Source: Brevipalpus yothersi (Eukaryota > Arthropoda > Arachnida > Trombidiformes > Tenuipalpidae). Taken from it: a stretch of 64,000 bases of DNA. A program made the translations under genes and the position numbers. The notes below the pieces were generated by a model that did not search any database, had not been told where the DNA came from, and was given only the letters and a program-made list of their open reading frames with translations. Of this stretch, positions 48,905 through 59,758 are shown piece by piece. The DNA lies in assembly GCA_003956705.1 (NCBI GenBank), contig QZCP01000512.1, positions 17,434-81,433 on the forward strand, given 5' to 3'. Every line of letters begins with the position of its first letter. Positions within the stretch are counted from its first letter, which is position 1.

Positions 48905-49246
48905 TTATAATTTCGGTGATGGCTTATCCTGCTGTGTGTTTTGATCCACAGATGATGAACTTTTTGATGTTGATTGTGATGATTTTTGATCAGCATTGTC
49001 ATCATTAACATTCGATTTTTTGGACTCTTCACTTGTCATAATGTCCGTTTCATGATCAACAGTTCGATTGGGCTTGAGAGAAAATGGTCCTGAACGAACT
49101 GCTTTCGATCTTATGTGATCAAAAACAACTCGAGCTCTTTCATGAGCTTTTGTTCGTTGATCAATTAGTATTTCATTCTTTTTATCATTTTTTTGGTCAC
49201 TTTGATCGTTTTGATTTCCTTTAGAATCGGAATTTGAATCGACCAT
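48905..49246 (-). CDS. hypothetical hydrophilic protein, 113 aa
   Basis: ORF on the minus strand starting MVDSNSDSKGN. Both ends are highly polar low complexity (Asp/Lys/Asn/Gln at the start, Ser/Gln/Asp at the end). The middle, about residues 30-65, is a basic segment RTKAHERARVVFDHIRSKAV followed by RSGPFSLKPNR, which could be a helix and is the only part that looks constrained. I do not recognise the family. The start codon is the first ATG, 205 bp upstream of the WDR4 start on the same strand, so it could be a separate short gene or an upstream exon. No signal peptide or membrane segment. Confidence 0.5.
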   Translation of the reverse strand: MVDSNSDSKGNQNDQSDQKNDKKNEILIDQRTKAHERARVVFDHIRSKAVRSGPFSLKPNRTVDHETDIMTSEESKKSNVNDDNADQKSSQSTSKSSSSVDQNTQQDKPSPKL

Positions 49247-49711
49247 CTTCTAACACACAGGAACACACTCAAAACGCCGAATACACAGAGTACACAGAAT
49301 ACACAGGAAGAGAGGAAGTACACTTTGATGATGAACTAATCTGAAATAATGATTGTCAAATTGCTTTCTCTTGCTCGCCTGTGAGTAATTAAATGGCTTC
49401 TCGAGTAAGGGTCAACAGAACAACTCATCTTTCTTTCTCTCTCTTTCTTTATATCTTATTTTTCTCACAATGTCCTCCGTGTTATCTTCACTTTTTTCCT
49501 CTTCCTATCTGTCCAACTTATGACTAATCAGATAAAAAAACTGCCATCAAAGTTAGATATGAAAGGCTGTGAGAAAATGCGAGAGTGAATATTTTGAGAT
49601 CTTTGATCAAGTTTTTTGAAACTTTCTTCCACTTTCCCATGATTTAAATTCATGTCCAAAATATTTTCTCTGACAAATTCACGTTCTTCTATGATTATCT
49701 GATTTTGATGA

Positions 49712-50361
49712 ATGATCAACTTTTCTCTTGAAGAATTTCTCATCTTTGATCTTTCACATGATGATACAGAATCTATGGTCAAATATAAAGTCCCTGTAAA
49801 TTGAGAGACACGAAAAATCTCATCTCGCAACCGATTGATGATCATCAATCGGTGCGTATTGATAGCTCTTTACAGCATGATACTGATGAGTATTCCTTAG
49901 TCCTCAACCACATTCTCATACAATTAATCCGCATGATAATCAGCATCGAAATTGTTAAATTAATATTATTTAAGGGGCACACTTCATATCCACCGCCTAT
50001 TTACGGCGCGATCTCTGTATCAATGATAGCTGTTATCGTTGGAAGTTCCAACACAATTTGTCAACATACTCAGTATAATATTTCGGTGATTCATCTTAAT
50101 TATTTCTTTTTTTCATTTCTATCGGTTTGATTGAAGCTTGTATATTGTGATAATTAATCAAATTATTTTGGCAGCGAGAAGCTATTACTTGATTGGGTGT
50201 CTTCCGTAAATCAATGTTTAAATGGTGAAATTAACTGTCTCGAATGGAGCTTGTGTCATCAATTGATATACATTTTCAACATATTGTTTATCTTTGTTAA
50301 TTGTGCATCCTTTTTGGCAGTTTTTAGTATTTCACATTTTATTCTTCAAGTATACATATAG
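49712..50361 (+). CDS. small multi-pass membrane protein, family unknown
   Basis: Three exons fit in frame: 49712-49795, 49876-50085 and 50179-50361, giving 158 aa with introns of 80 and 93 bp. The start MINFSLEEFLIFDLSHDD has a TGA directly before it. Hydrophobic segments are HILIQLIRMIISIEIVKLIL, YGAISVSMIAVIVG and LIYIFNILFIFVNCASFLAV, so three or more membrane passes. The last exon has two candidate acceptors four bases apart: GCAG at 50174 gives only REAIT and a stop (103 aa), while CGAG at 50178 opens the 60-residue hydrophobic exon. Its stop is only 25 bp before the GOSR1 start codon, implying overlapping or very compact transcripts. I do not recognise the family. Confidence 0.4.
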
Positions 50362-50386
50362 GATCACAAATTTACTTCTGTGAAAG

Positions 50387-51411
50387 ATGATCGATCGAAC
50401 TAGAGGACCGGCAAATCATTGGGAAGGTGAGTTGAATGTTTTGATCTGCTGTTGTTCAATTGATTAATTGTGAATTTTTTTTTCTTCTTTTATCAATTAT
50501 TTTAGAATTGAGGCGTGAAGCTCGTCTATTGGAAAATGAAATCGATTCCAAATTGATGTCTTTCACAAAATTCGCCTCGCGTGAATCTCGTATGTCTACT
50601 AGCGAGTGAGTATTGATTGTCAAATCGTAATCAATGAAGTACATGTATGTTTATGATCATTTTAATTTTGTTTATCAACTCTTGACAGCTCATCAGAATC
50701 AGTGGCTCTTCTTAGCGATACAAATGATGTATTTGAGCGAATTGTTGGTGATATTGAGCAGCTTCTTAATCGTTTATCAAAAATAAACAATGATATGTCC
50801 GAGCACACTAAGCAGGTTCAAAATTCTAGTGCAATGTACACAGTTCAGCGTCATCGAGAAATTCTTAATGATTATTCCAATGAATTCCACAAAACAAAGA
50901 GTAACATACAGGAACTTATGCAAAGAGAGAAACTATTGTCCACAGAACCAAGAAACAATGATTTCGTGATAACCCCACCAGCTAACAAGATTAATGACTT
51001 ATACCTAAAAGAGCAAGATCACATCAAGAGGTGAGAAATATTAAGGAGAAGATAGTAAGAACAATTTTTGAATCTATTTAATCTCTATCCATAGCTCTGA
51101 AATTATGATTGAGGAACAGATAAACGTGGCTGCTCGTACTCGAGAGAATTTGATTAATCAACGAAATGCTATCAAAGCCTTCCAAACACAAATGACCACA
51201 CTGGCAAGTAAGTGATTAAACATGTACATTTGATTTTCTTTCCAACTTCTCTGACATTCAATCATGTTTCTTATCACTATCTCTTCCAGATCGGTTTCCA
51301 CTTATAAATAGTCTGGTTCATCGTATCAATCTGCGTAAAAGGAAGGATACTCTCATCATAGGTACCTTAATTGGAATCTGTACATTTCTTCTACTGATAT
51401 ACGTTTTTTGA
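50387..51411 (+). CDS. GOSR1: Golgi SNAP receptor complex member 1 (GS28)
   Basis: Qb-SNARE of the cis-Golgi, acting in ER-to-Golgi and intra-Golgi vesicle fusion, tail-anchored in Golgi membranes. Exons are 50387-50426, 50506-50605, 50689-51030, 51095-51207 and 51290-51411, giving 238 aa (vertebrate about 250) with all introns 63-83 bp. The N-terminus WEELRREARLLENEIDSKL matches GS28. A SNARE-type coiled coil lies at about residues 150-215 (LYLKEQDHIKSSEIM...RNAIKAFQTQM, then INSLVHRINLRKRKDTL). The C-terminal anchor is LIIGTLIGICTFLLLIYVF, ending the protein as expected. Confidence 0.95.
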
Positions 51412-52191
51412 TCATCTTATTTGAGAGAAGCATTGAAAGATTCTCCAAACATGTTGGATTCTTTAAACTTGCTATTTTCTCGATTGAACAGTAGTGGTTG
51501 AATTTTCCACCACTGTTAATACCATTTTCCCTGTTAATTTTAACTGAAAAAAAAGTTCACTGTATCCTTTTACAAATTTGCCGTACATGTGATGCCTAAC
51601 TATACGGACCTTCAAGGCCTTCCCCATACAAAAAATCAGATAATAAACGATTCTCTGTGAGAGTCATATTTTACCGTACAATTCTTGTCCATCAAACAAC
51701 AAAATCTATCAGTCTTTGACATTCTATGGACAAAGTCTGTCAACACCGTCGCTACAACATTCTATGTGTCATTTTTTGGCTAGCATGTGTCCTCCAGACT
51801 TTCAATTTGTTTCAAATCCTTTTAGTCTTCAAGCTGATTGAATGACTGACAAACAGATGAGAGAGAACCGAGTTGAATCACGAGAAAGCAAAGTGAACAC
51901 TTGCATATATTATCATCAGAATACCGCTTAATCGATGGCGGCTTCCACGGTAACTTGTGATGGTAACACTTGATACACAAACATCTTTCTCTCTCTCTCC
52001 CTCGATCGAATAGGTCAGATGATGAATAGTAGTAGCAGATGGAAATTTGGTTATTATTAATCTGAGATAGTAGCAAATCTCACACAGACGAATTTCTCTT
52101 CCATTTTGGTAAAAAATTCTCAATAAACGTTTGTAAAGCAGCCGTATTTTGTGAATTTTTCTTGCCTCGCAACCACCTCTTGTCCATCGAT
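51412..52191. other. intergenic spacer between GOSR1 and HECTD2
   Basis: Presumed GOSR1 3' UTR (AATAAA near 51641) and HECTD2 promoter. Short CT run at about 51986-52000. No other feature seen. Confidence 0.5.
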
Positions 52192-55100
52192 ATGAGTGAT
52201 AATTTGATTATAGATAATGAAAATTCACGAAATTCTACTCTCGTATGTCCATCATGTCGTATAAGTTTTATCAGTGAGCGTCCTCGCTCAATGTGTCCGT
52301 TCTGCGGAAGTTTCTACGATTCTGATGCGGAAGGAAACTATATATTGCGTGGGCGAAATGCTTCCATTACGGAAAGTATTGATGGTGAAAATTCTTTTCG
52401 ACTTCCCCGAATCGTGAGTATGATACCGATTGTTCTAGGCATCCAATTGTCGAGTTTTGGCATTTGAAAATTTTGACTTACAATATTTATCAGCGTTATT
52501 CATGATAACAATAAAAGATTTTCTATTATTCTTCTCTGAAATTCACAACAGCAGAGACCTAGTGTTTTTCGGTTCTCAGGTTTCGGTCCATTCTTGACAG
52601 ATAGTGTCAGTCTGATTAACAGTTTGATGTCCAGTATTTTGATGAGAGCTAACGATGAAGATTCGAATATTTATTTTCAACTGCCGTCTTTGGTTCGAGA
52701 GGACATTCGAACCAATCGAGAGGGAAGTAGCTCAATGTATTATCGTCGAGAGGGATTGACCAGTCCTTTACGTTATGATCCTGAATATTCTACCAAACAA
52801 TTAACTCTACCGATCAATGTTGGTGAAGATACCAGCGATCATTGTGACTACTCGCTGGATTCCCAAGATTGTCGTTCAATGTATCATCGTGAATCATATC
52901 CAAATCGATTCATGAGCGTCACTGATTTTAGGTGAGCATTTGATCTATGATTTCTCTGCACTGTTGGTGTGAGCTCTCTCGATCATTTATTTGAATATTT
53001 TAAATTTTATCGACCCGATTTGAACTTTTACCTTCTCTTCGATTGCGAAAAATTTTATTGTCAATTGTTTTCTGCTTTCTTATAAAATAAGTATGTGAAA
53101 ATGTTCTATGCTCTTCTTCGACTTTTTCTTGGCCGATCGATCGAGGCTCCGAATACATTATTGACTTTCTTAACTTCTCACTTATGTATCTCTCCATGAT
53201 ATATGAATCTTATATATTTCTAGCAAGTCCATGTACATACTATTTTTACCTTTTCTTATTTCTCTCTCTCTCTCTTTCGTATTTCATTATGTATATAGAG
53301 CTCTTGTGCAAGATTCGTATGAGAATGAAGATTTTACCAGACTTCACGCTCTCTATGAAAGAACTTTCTCATCTCTTGTCGAATTGAATGCTCTCTTCAA
53401 AGAGGATCCCGATGCTGATGGAGCTAAACTTCATGATCCTGAATTGAAAATGGATCTTCTCTACGCCATGTATGATGAGATGGACCGTCTGGTAAGTTAT
53501 AAAGAGCAAAAGTTCCCTATAGACAGATGAATATTCAATGTCAAACGTTATTGCAATCACATTTGAATATTCTATTATTGCGTATGTTTTTTTTCTGGAT
53601 TCTCTTTCTCTGGTCATCACTAATTAGATGTGATAAATTACTTGCTCTCAATATAGCCATCATTCATTACCAAAGCTGTACTTCGTGGAATAATTTCCTC
53701 CTTAAGTAGCCATTCAAGGTTTGTGAAAGTTTGATCGTAGAAAAATTCAATTCCATACATTGTTTCCCACTTACACATGCATGAACTTTCATTATCATTT
53801 TTATTGTTCCTCATTTTTCCCAGCAGATTAATATCGAAAGATGAAGCCAGAGCTATTTACATGCTCCTCCAGGTGAGCTATGGATAAACATTACCGTATT
53901 TCCGCGCTTTTAAGGCAGTCTTATTTTTGAGAAAATTCTCAGATACAAGGCATGTATGCGAGGGAACAGATTTTGTCGCTGAGGAAAAATCGAAGCTATA
54001 GAGCAAGTCCTCAACCGATAAAGATTCAAATCCAGAGTCCACAAAATCATCAGTTTGATTTGATAACGATTGAACCTGATAACTGGTAGCTCATCGATGC
54101 TTCACTATCTCTGGATGAGCTAATTTGTGCCTTAGTTCACGACCGGTGAATCACTCTTTAGTCTGCCTTATTTACGCGGAAATACGGTATTCGATTGATA
54201 CAAGAGAGATACAATAATTGGAATGAAATTTGAAACAAAAAAATTGAAAATCAATATCACATCATTCAACAGATTCCATTATTTTCTTACCAATCGTCTT
54301 ACAATGTCTTGGCTTACTTGCTCAAGGGAACAGTTAATATGCATGGTGGTGATCATCAGCTATTGATTCATTGGTTTGCGAAGTGAGAATTTTTCTCTAA
54401 ATTCTCATTGCTTCCATGGAAGGAATATAGTTAATCGAATTTTCACTCTCTTCCTGTAGGTCAGAACCTGAGAGACTTAGAAAACTTGTGAAGAGGCTTC
54501 ACCAATTCGTTTCTATTCGTGAATTTCCACCAGGCAATGGCCATAAGCTTCCATCAATTAGTAAAAGTCGCTGGTGGATTCCCTGTGCTACCAGGGTCTT
54601 AGCTCTACTTAGTGAGTTTTGATTGTGTGTGAAAACATATTACCCACTAATGATGATATTATATTCTCTCCTGATCAATCGAAAATAGATTCTGCTAATA
54701 ATAAGGGGAATCTCATTCCGTACACTGAATTTTACAATAGTGCATTGGATCATATTAATCTGATTGCCGAATATCATCGGTGGCAGAACCCTAGTAAACA
54801 TAACAAGTGAGAAATTCTTCTCAATAAGTCTAATTTAATCATGATTAATTATATCTATTTTCAAAAGATTTTCTTATTGCCAATTTCCATTCATCTTGAG
54901 CATTGTTGCGAAGAAGACAATTTTCCAGAAAGATTCTGAACAACAGATGATTGTGAACGCCCGAGTGAGTTGCTCAAATCAATATTCGCATGATAATGAA
55001 TGCTCATATACTTTCTCTATCCTCTAGAAAAGTCTTCTTAATCGAGCAATATATCAACAAATACCAGATATAGACGTATTTTTCCTGAATCTAAGTGTCA

Positions 55101-56965
55101 GAAGGTCACACTTGGTCAGCGATTCTTTGCATGAGGTATTGATTCCACTTGAATCTCCAGTATTTCATGAATCAATAAATTGAACATCTTTTTATTCTCA
55201 CAAGATTGCTCGAAAACAAAGTGATTTGAAGAAAAAATTGAAAGTCACTTTTGTTGGTGAACCTGGACTAGATATGGGTGGCTTAACTAAGGAATGGTTT
55301 CTACTTTTGATTAGAAAAATTTTCTCGGAAGAACATGGTGAGTTGAAGAGTGTCAATATGCACTCAGAAATTGAAATTGAAATTCATCTCAATTAATTCC
55401 AAAAAAACTTTCTAATTCCCAACTTTTTTGCAATAGGAATGTTCGTTTACCATAGCAAAGCACGTTGTTACTGGTTCAGCACATCCAACGAAGGGAATCT
55501 TAAGGAATATAATCTTATTGGAGTTGTACCCTTTTCACTAAATTCTCAAACAGATTCGAAATTCAAATATCTGATAAGCTCTCTATATATTTCTGTATTT
55601 TCCTTAACTCCAATGTTTTTGTCCCGAATTCAGCTCATGGGCCTAGCTGTGTATAATAGTATCATACTAGATCTACATTTTCCGAAAGCATGCTATAAGA
55701 AACTTCTCAGTCCACCTGTTGTTCCTCATGATTCATCCAATTGTCAGGTTGGAATTGCTAAGCTAACAATGGCTCATTTTGCTGAAGTTATGCCGGTAAG
55801 TGGGAGAAATTATTGATAATTTAGGGATGAAATTCTGATGAATCTTAATCTTATTGTGACTGATTGTAATTTAAACTCATGTTGGAATAGGATGTAGCTG
55901 TTGGACTGAAAGAATTGCTCGCCTATGAAGGAAATGTTGAAGAGGATTTTTGTATGACATTCCAGGTAGGATGAGAGCTCGAAAGTTTGTAATTTTGTAA
56001 TTCTTGTGAAAAGTTTGTAAGAAGTATTTCATTCAAAATTTTGATTCGATCATCATGAACAGGTTTCAATTGAGGAATTTGGGAAAATAAAAACTCATGT
56101 CCTGAAGCCAGGTGGAGAAGATATCAGCGTTACTGAAGAGAACAGGGAAGGTAAGTAACGAGGTATCCAATTTTATGATTCACTGATTCACTGATTTTCT
56201 TCAAATCTTGTCCAGAATATGTACAATTGTACATGGATCTAATTCTTAATCGAGCTATACACCTTTCATTTGAGGCATTTTATTTGGGTTTTCACAGTGT
56301 TTGTGCCTCAAATGCCATTATTGTGAGTAATTTTTGCATCAATTTTTGGTATTGTTCTCCTAATACTGAAATTATCTTGAAACAAAACTTTTACTCAAAG
56401 ATGTTAAGACCGGAAGAGGTTGAAATTTTGGTATGTGGATCACCAACAATAGATATGGAAGAATTGAGAAAAGTAACCCTGTACGATGGTTTCCACGAAG
56501 ATGAGCCAATCATCAAGTTAGTCAGATTTCTTCTATCAAAAACCATCCATTAGATCATGATACGATTTCCAACTCAATCAGTATGATAAATGCTACAATT
56601 ATTCTGAGAAAAACTCATTTCGTTCTCTTGAAATTTCAGAGATTTTTGGTCTATCATCAAGTCTTTTAGTCCCGATCTACAACGCCAGTTTCTTCGATTT
56701 GTTACCGGAAGTGACCGAGTTCCAGTCGGAGGGATGTCTGAGATGATCTTTAAAATATCTGCGATAAACCACAACACTGAAATGTTGGTTTAAATGATAG
56801 TCAAATATTGAGGAAGCTTATTCTTACTTTTATATCTTCCATAGGTTGCCTATTAGTCATACATGCTTCAATCAGCTGGTTCTACCAAGATATCCTGAGA
56901 AATCGATTCTTCGAGAGAAGCTTGTAATCGCAATCTCAAACGCTGAAGGATTTGGTCTAGAATAA
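52192..56965 (+). CDS. HECTD2: HECTD2-type HECT E3 ubiquitin ligase
   Basis: HECT-class ubiquitin ligase. Exons: 52192-52413, 52552-52931, 53299-53491, 53657-53718, 53827-53872, 54273-54382, 54460-54611, 54689-54806, 54868-54964, 55028-55135, 55205-55337, 55437-55525, 55634-55795, 55891-55965, 56063-56150, 56216-56322, 56401-56516, 56640-56783, 56845-56965; 840 aa in continuous frame. The HECT domain fills the C-terminal half (LKVTFVGEPGLDMGGLTKEW, FHSVCASNA, RPEEVEILVCGSP, TGSDRVPVGGM). The catalytic Cys is residue 808 in SHTCFNQL, and the end NAEGFGLE is the family's. The middle (about 230-460) matches HECTD2 rather than other HECT proteins. The N-terminus has an added CPSC-x12-CPFC zinc ribbon. 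Introns 55526-55633 and 56323-56400 are multiples of three without stops. Exons 2 and 5 have CAGCAG acceptors. Confidence 0.93.
53894..54187. mobile_element. MITE-like element with 27-bp inverted repeats in a HECTD2 intron
   Basis: 294 bp between CCGTATTTCCGCG at 53894 and its reverse complement ending at 54187. The inverted repeats extend to about 27 bp with roughly 22 matches (AAGGCAG also shared). TA lies on both sides (53892-53893 and 54188-54189), as for target-site duplication by Tc1/mariner or pogo-type transposases. No ORF inside, so non-autonomous. It accounts for most of this intron, the second longest in the gene. Confidence 0.8.
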
Positions 56966-57906
56966 ACGAGCTGGACAGAGGCACGAAGGAGAATCACTGT
57001 GCAAATCAGAAAGATCATTTGTCCAATAAATTGTAATTATTTTCGTTCATTTTAAGTTGTCCTAGATCATTTCATTCTGAAGCCCAATCTAGCTCACATG
57101 ACAATACATTACCATGAGATCGTATCTAATTGACTTTTTCTCTTTTTATTTTTAGTGATGTTAAGGTTTATTTATTCGTCAGTAGGTTAGCTCAAAAAGT
57201 ATTTGTATCTTTCCTCCTGATCGATACTAGAGATGAGGAGAGGTATCTCTTCAGACAAACCATAGAGATGAAAAAGTAAAGCATTGAAAAAAAGAAGAAT
57301 TTTCTATCAAAATCAAAAGTACTTCCTGAAGAGATAAATTGAGAGGACAAGAACTGATAGGAAATCAGATAGATAAAAGCTTGCGCAACTGCATTGTAGT
57401 GTATTTTTCGTAGAAGCTGAGGAAATGAAATTCTCTGAACTTCGAAAATTTTTGCCTTATTTTCGCCTTTGAGTGTTGTTTGAAATCTCAATCTCAATGA
57501 TGAACCCTATCTGATGACAGAAGATCGAATTTAATAAATTACTTTTCACCATCGTCAGCAATTTTCTTATACTCAATTCCTCAGAGATAAGAAAGCTCTC
57601 ATCAAAAATTGATTTCGATGATTTATATCAGGATCACGCCAAACTTTGAAGGGCGAAACATCCTAGGGGCAAAATTATATTGCTAGCAAATATTAAGATT
57701 AAAGGGTGACTATTTGGTTTATTCTTGCAATCAAATCCTATAGAACATAGGGAAATTTCAATCAAGACTGACGTCTAAGTGGAAAAAATTTGAAGCAGCT
57801 GGAAAAATATCAGATTTTGTTTCCATACAATTTATGCTGATCAGAGTTTTTGTCACTTGTTCAGAGGGAATAAATCTATTCCTCTTGAAGTAGGGATTTA
57901 GAAGCA
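56966..57906. other. intergenic; HECTD2 3' end and upstream part of the tandem duplication
   Basis: AATAAA at 57025-57030 is the likely HECTD2 poly(A) signal. From about 57160 the sequence is related to about 59040 onward, marking the left end of the tandem duplication that carries the six-cysteine genes. No further coding exon. Confidence 0.55.
57769..57801 (+). promoter_or_regulatory. conserved promoter block, copy A (TGACGTC and CAGCTG)
   Basis: TGACGTC (57769-57775, CRE/ATF-like) and CAGCTG (57796-57801, E-box) lie about 138 and 111 bp before the ATG of copy A. The surrounding sequence is better kept between the two copies than the rest of the flank. Conservation is seen; factor binding is inferred. 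Confidence 0.4.
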
Positions 57907-58651
57907 ATGAAAATTGGAAATATCATCATTTCTATTATGCTATCTCAGCTTTTAACTTCTATGGTCTCAGCACAGACCCGTAGAAGAAATGCGAGCACTC
58001 TCAAAGCTCCTGCATTAAGAAAGGTGTCAGCTGAGGAAATCTGTAAAAAACCTGGGAAGGTGAAAAAAGTTGAGGAATACGTGAAGAAAAAACCTGAATT
58101 CGAAAAATGTTTGATGGTGAGTATGTTTTTTGGTATTTAACAACTGTCTTGACTGATTGTAAAATTTTGTCAAAAATGTGAAGGAAACTCCCGTGAAAAA
58201 GCAAAAAAAGCTCCAAGGTTGTTTCAAAATGAAACCTGAAACTGGTAAACAAGGGTAAGGAAACCATTATTCCCAAAAAACCTCGAAAATCGACAAATTT
58301 TTATTCTTCATTTTCACAGAGATCCGAAAACCTGCATCAAGAATGTGAAGATCATGACAGAATATGTATGTCATAAAATGAGACACCTTTTTTGAATGAC
58401 TCAGATCTCTGAATAATCGAGTGCTTTTAATTTTTAAGAAAAAGTGCCTAACCAAACTTACCAAACTCAAGAATCTTCAATACTTCATGGTAAAGAAAAT
58501 TTCAATATATCCTAAAATATCCTAGAATTTTATAGTGCCTATAACCAGTTTTATTGTTTTAAATTCGAAGGGTTGCTACAAAAAAAGTTTCAAAAACCTA
58601 ATCAAGCCCAGGAGCACTACATCGCGACCGAGCTCTAGAAGACAAGGCTGA
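57907..58651 (+). CDS. six-cysteine secreted lysine-rich protein, tandem copy A
   Basis: Unrecognised secreted protein, 152 aa from five exons: 57907-58116, 58184-58254, 58320-58365, 58439-58489 and 58571-58651, introns 65-81 bp. The start MKIGNIIISIMLSQLLTSMVSA is a clear signal peptide with likely cleavage after residue 22. The mature protein is strongly basic and has six cysteines (46, 68, 83, 99, 112, 128) spaced 12-21 residues apart, suggesting three disulphides in a helical fold. ICKKPGKVKKVEEY and CIKNVKIMTEYKKC look like an internal repeat. Both donor and acceptor positions are the same as in copy B, which supports the model. A lineage-specific secreted effector, gland or defence protein is possible; the function is unknown. 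Confidence 0.78.
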
Positions 58652-59758
58652 CGGTATCCAAATTCATTGGAAGTGAAAATTTATTTCATGGAATTCCCCA
58701 AAAGTTTCTCAATATTTATTTTGGAGCTTCAACATAAGAATGGCCATAGATTCAAAGATAAGAAGGTTATTAGAATAATTGAAAAAAAAATCAATTTAAC
58801 CAATTAACAAGTGTAAGTGAGAATCCATTAGTAATCACTGAAATCTGGGTGATCTTAGCCTCTGAATTATTAGTTTTATAGCAGAAGTCCTCAACGAAAT
58901 AGAATGGTTCTTTGTCCAATTAAATGCAATAATTTATCTTTAGTCTTCATCGAATGTTCACTTGAAAGTATATCCTGTTTTTCATGAAATTACATCTACA
59001 ATAGATCATATCTGATTGAATTTTTATGTTTTTTTTCAATAATCTTTACTTTTATTTATTTATTTATTCGTCACAAGATCAGTTCAAAAAGCTAAGTATT
59101 GAAAAAATGGAAAATTTTCTATCAAATTCTGAGATATCCCCTAATAAGATGAAATTGACCTATGGTTAGAACTGATAGATGAAAGCTTGTTCAGAAACTT
59201 TTCCAATCTGTTATCGAGCCGATGAATTTCTACAAAGATCGAATATACGAATACCTTTGAAAATACAGATCAACTACAAGGATTTACTTTTCAGCAACCA
59301 TGATTGATCATCGAGATCGCGATTTCGAACAGCCCTAAGCTATTTTAAAATATGGCGAAAATTTCTAAGCCTCCGAAAATTTCATCTGCTCAACTTTTAT
59401 TAGAACCAACTCTACCATTTTGATAATAACAATAAAGGGCCCACAGCCGAATGTGATTTTACTAATATAATACTAATTTTTGGTCGAGACTACACAAACT
59501 TTCAAGAACAGAACATTATAAGAATGTATTCTTGATGAATATCAGGATTAAAGATTGACCTTCACCTATTTGTTCATACATTGATATTGAATGTGAGAAA
59601 ATCAATCCAAACTGACGTCTCAGAGGAACGAATTTGAAGCAGCTGGAAGAATATCATATTTCGTTTTCTTACAATAAATGTCATTGAGGAGTTTTCTGTT
59701 AGTCGTAGTGTCGGAAGGGATAAATTTTCGTTCTCTTTGAGACCAGAATTTTTAAGCC
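58652..59758. other. spacer between the two tandem copies
   Basis: The right part, from about 59040, repeats the flank found upstream of copy A. The rest is AT-rich 3' flank. No coding exon. Confidence 0.55.
59613..59645 (+). promoter_or_regulatory. conserved promoter block, copy B (TGACGTC and CAGCTG)
   Basis: TGACGTC at 59613-59619 and CAGCTG at 59640-59645, about 146 and 119 bp before the copy B ATG, in the same order and nearly the same spacing as in copy A. Confidence 0.4.

Noticed and set aside
49528..49848. 106-codon minus ORF
   Set aside because: It overlaps exon 1 of the small membrane-protein model on the other strand and has no family features. Both calls are weak, but only the plus-strand one shows splice-consistent continuation.
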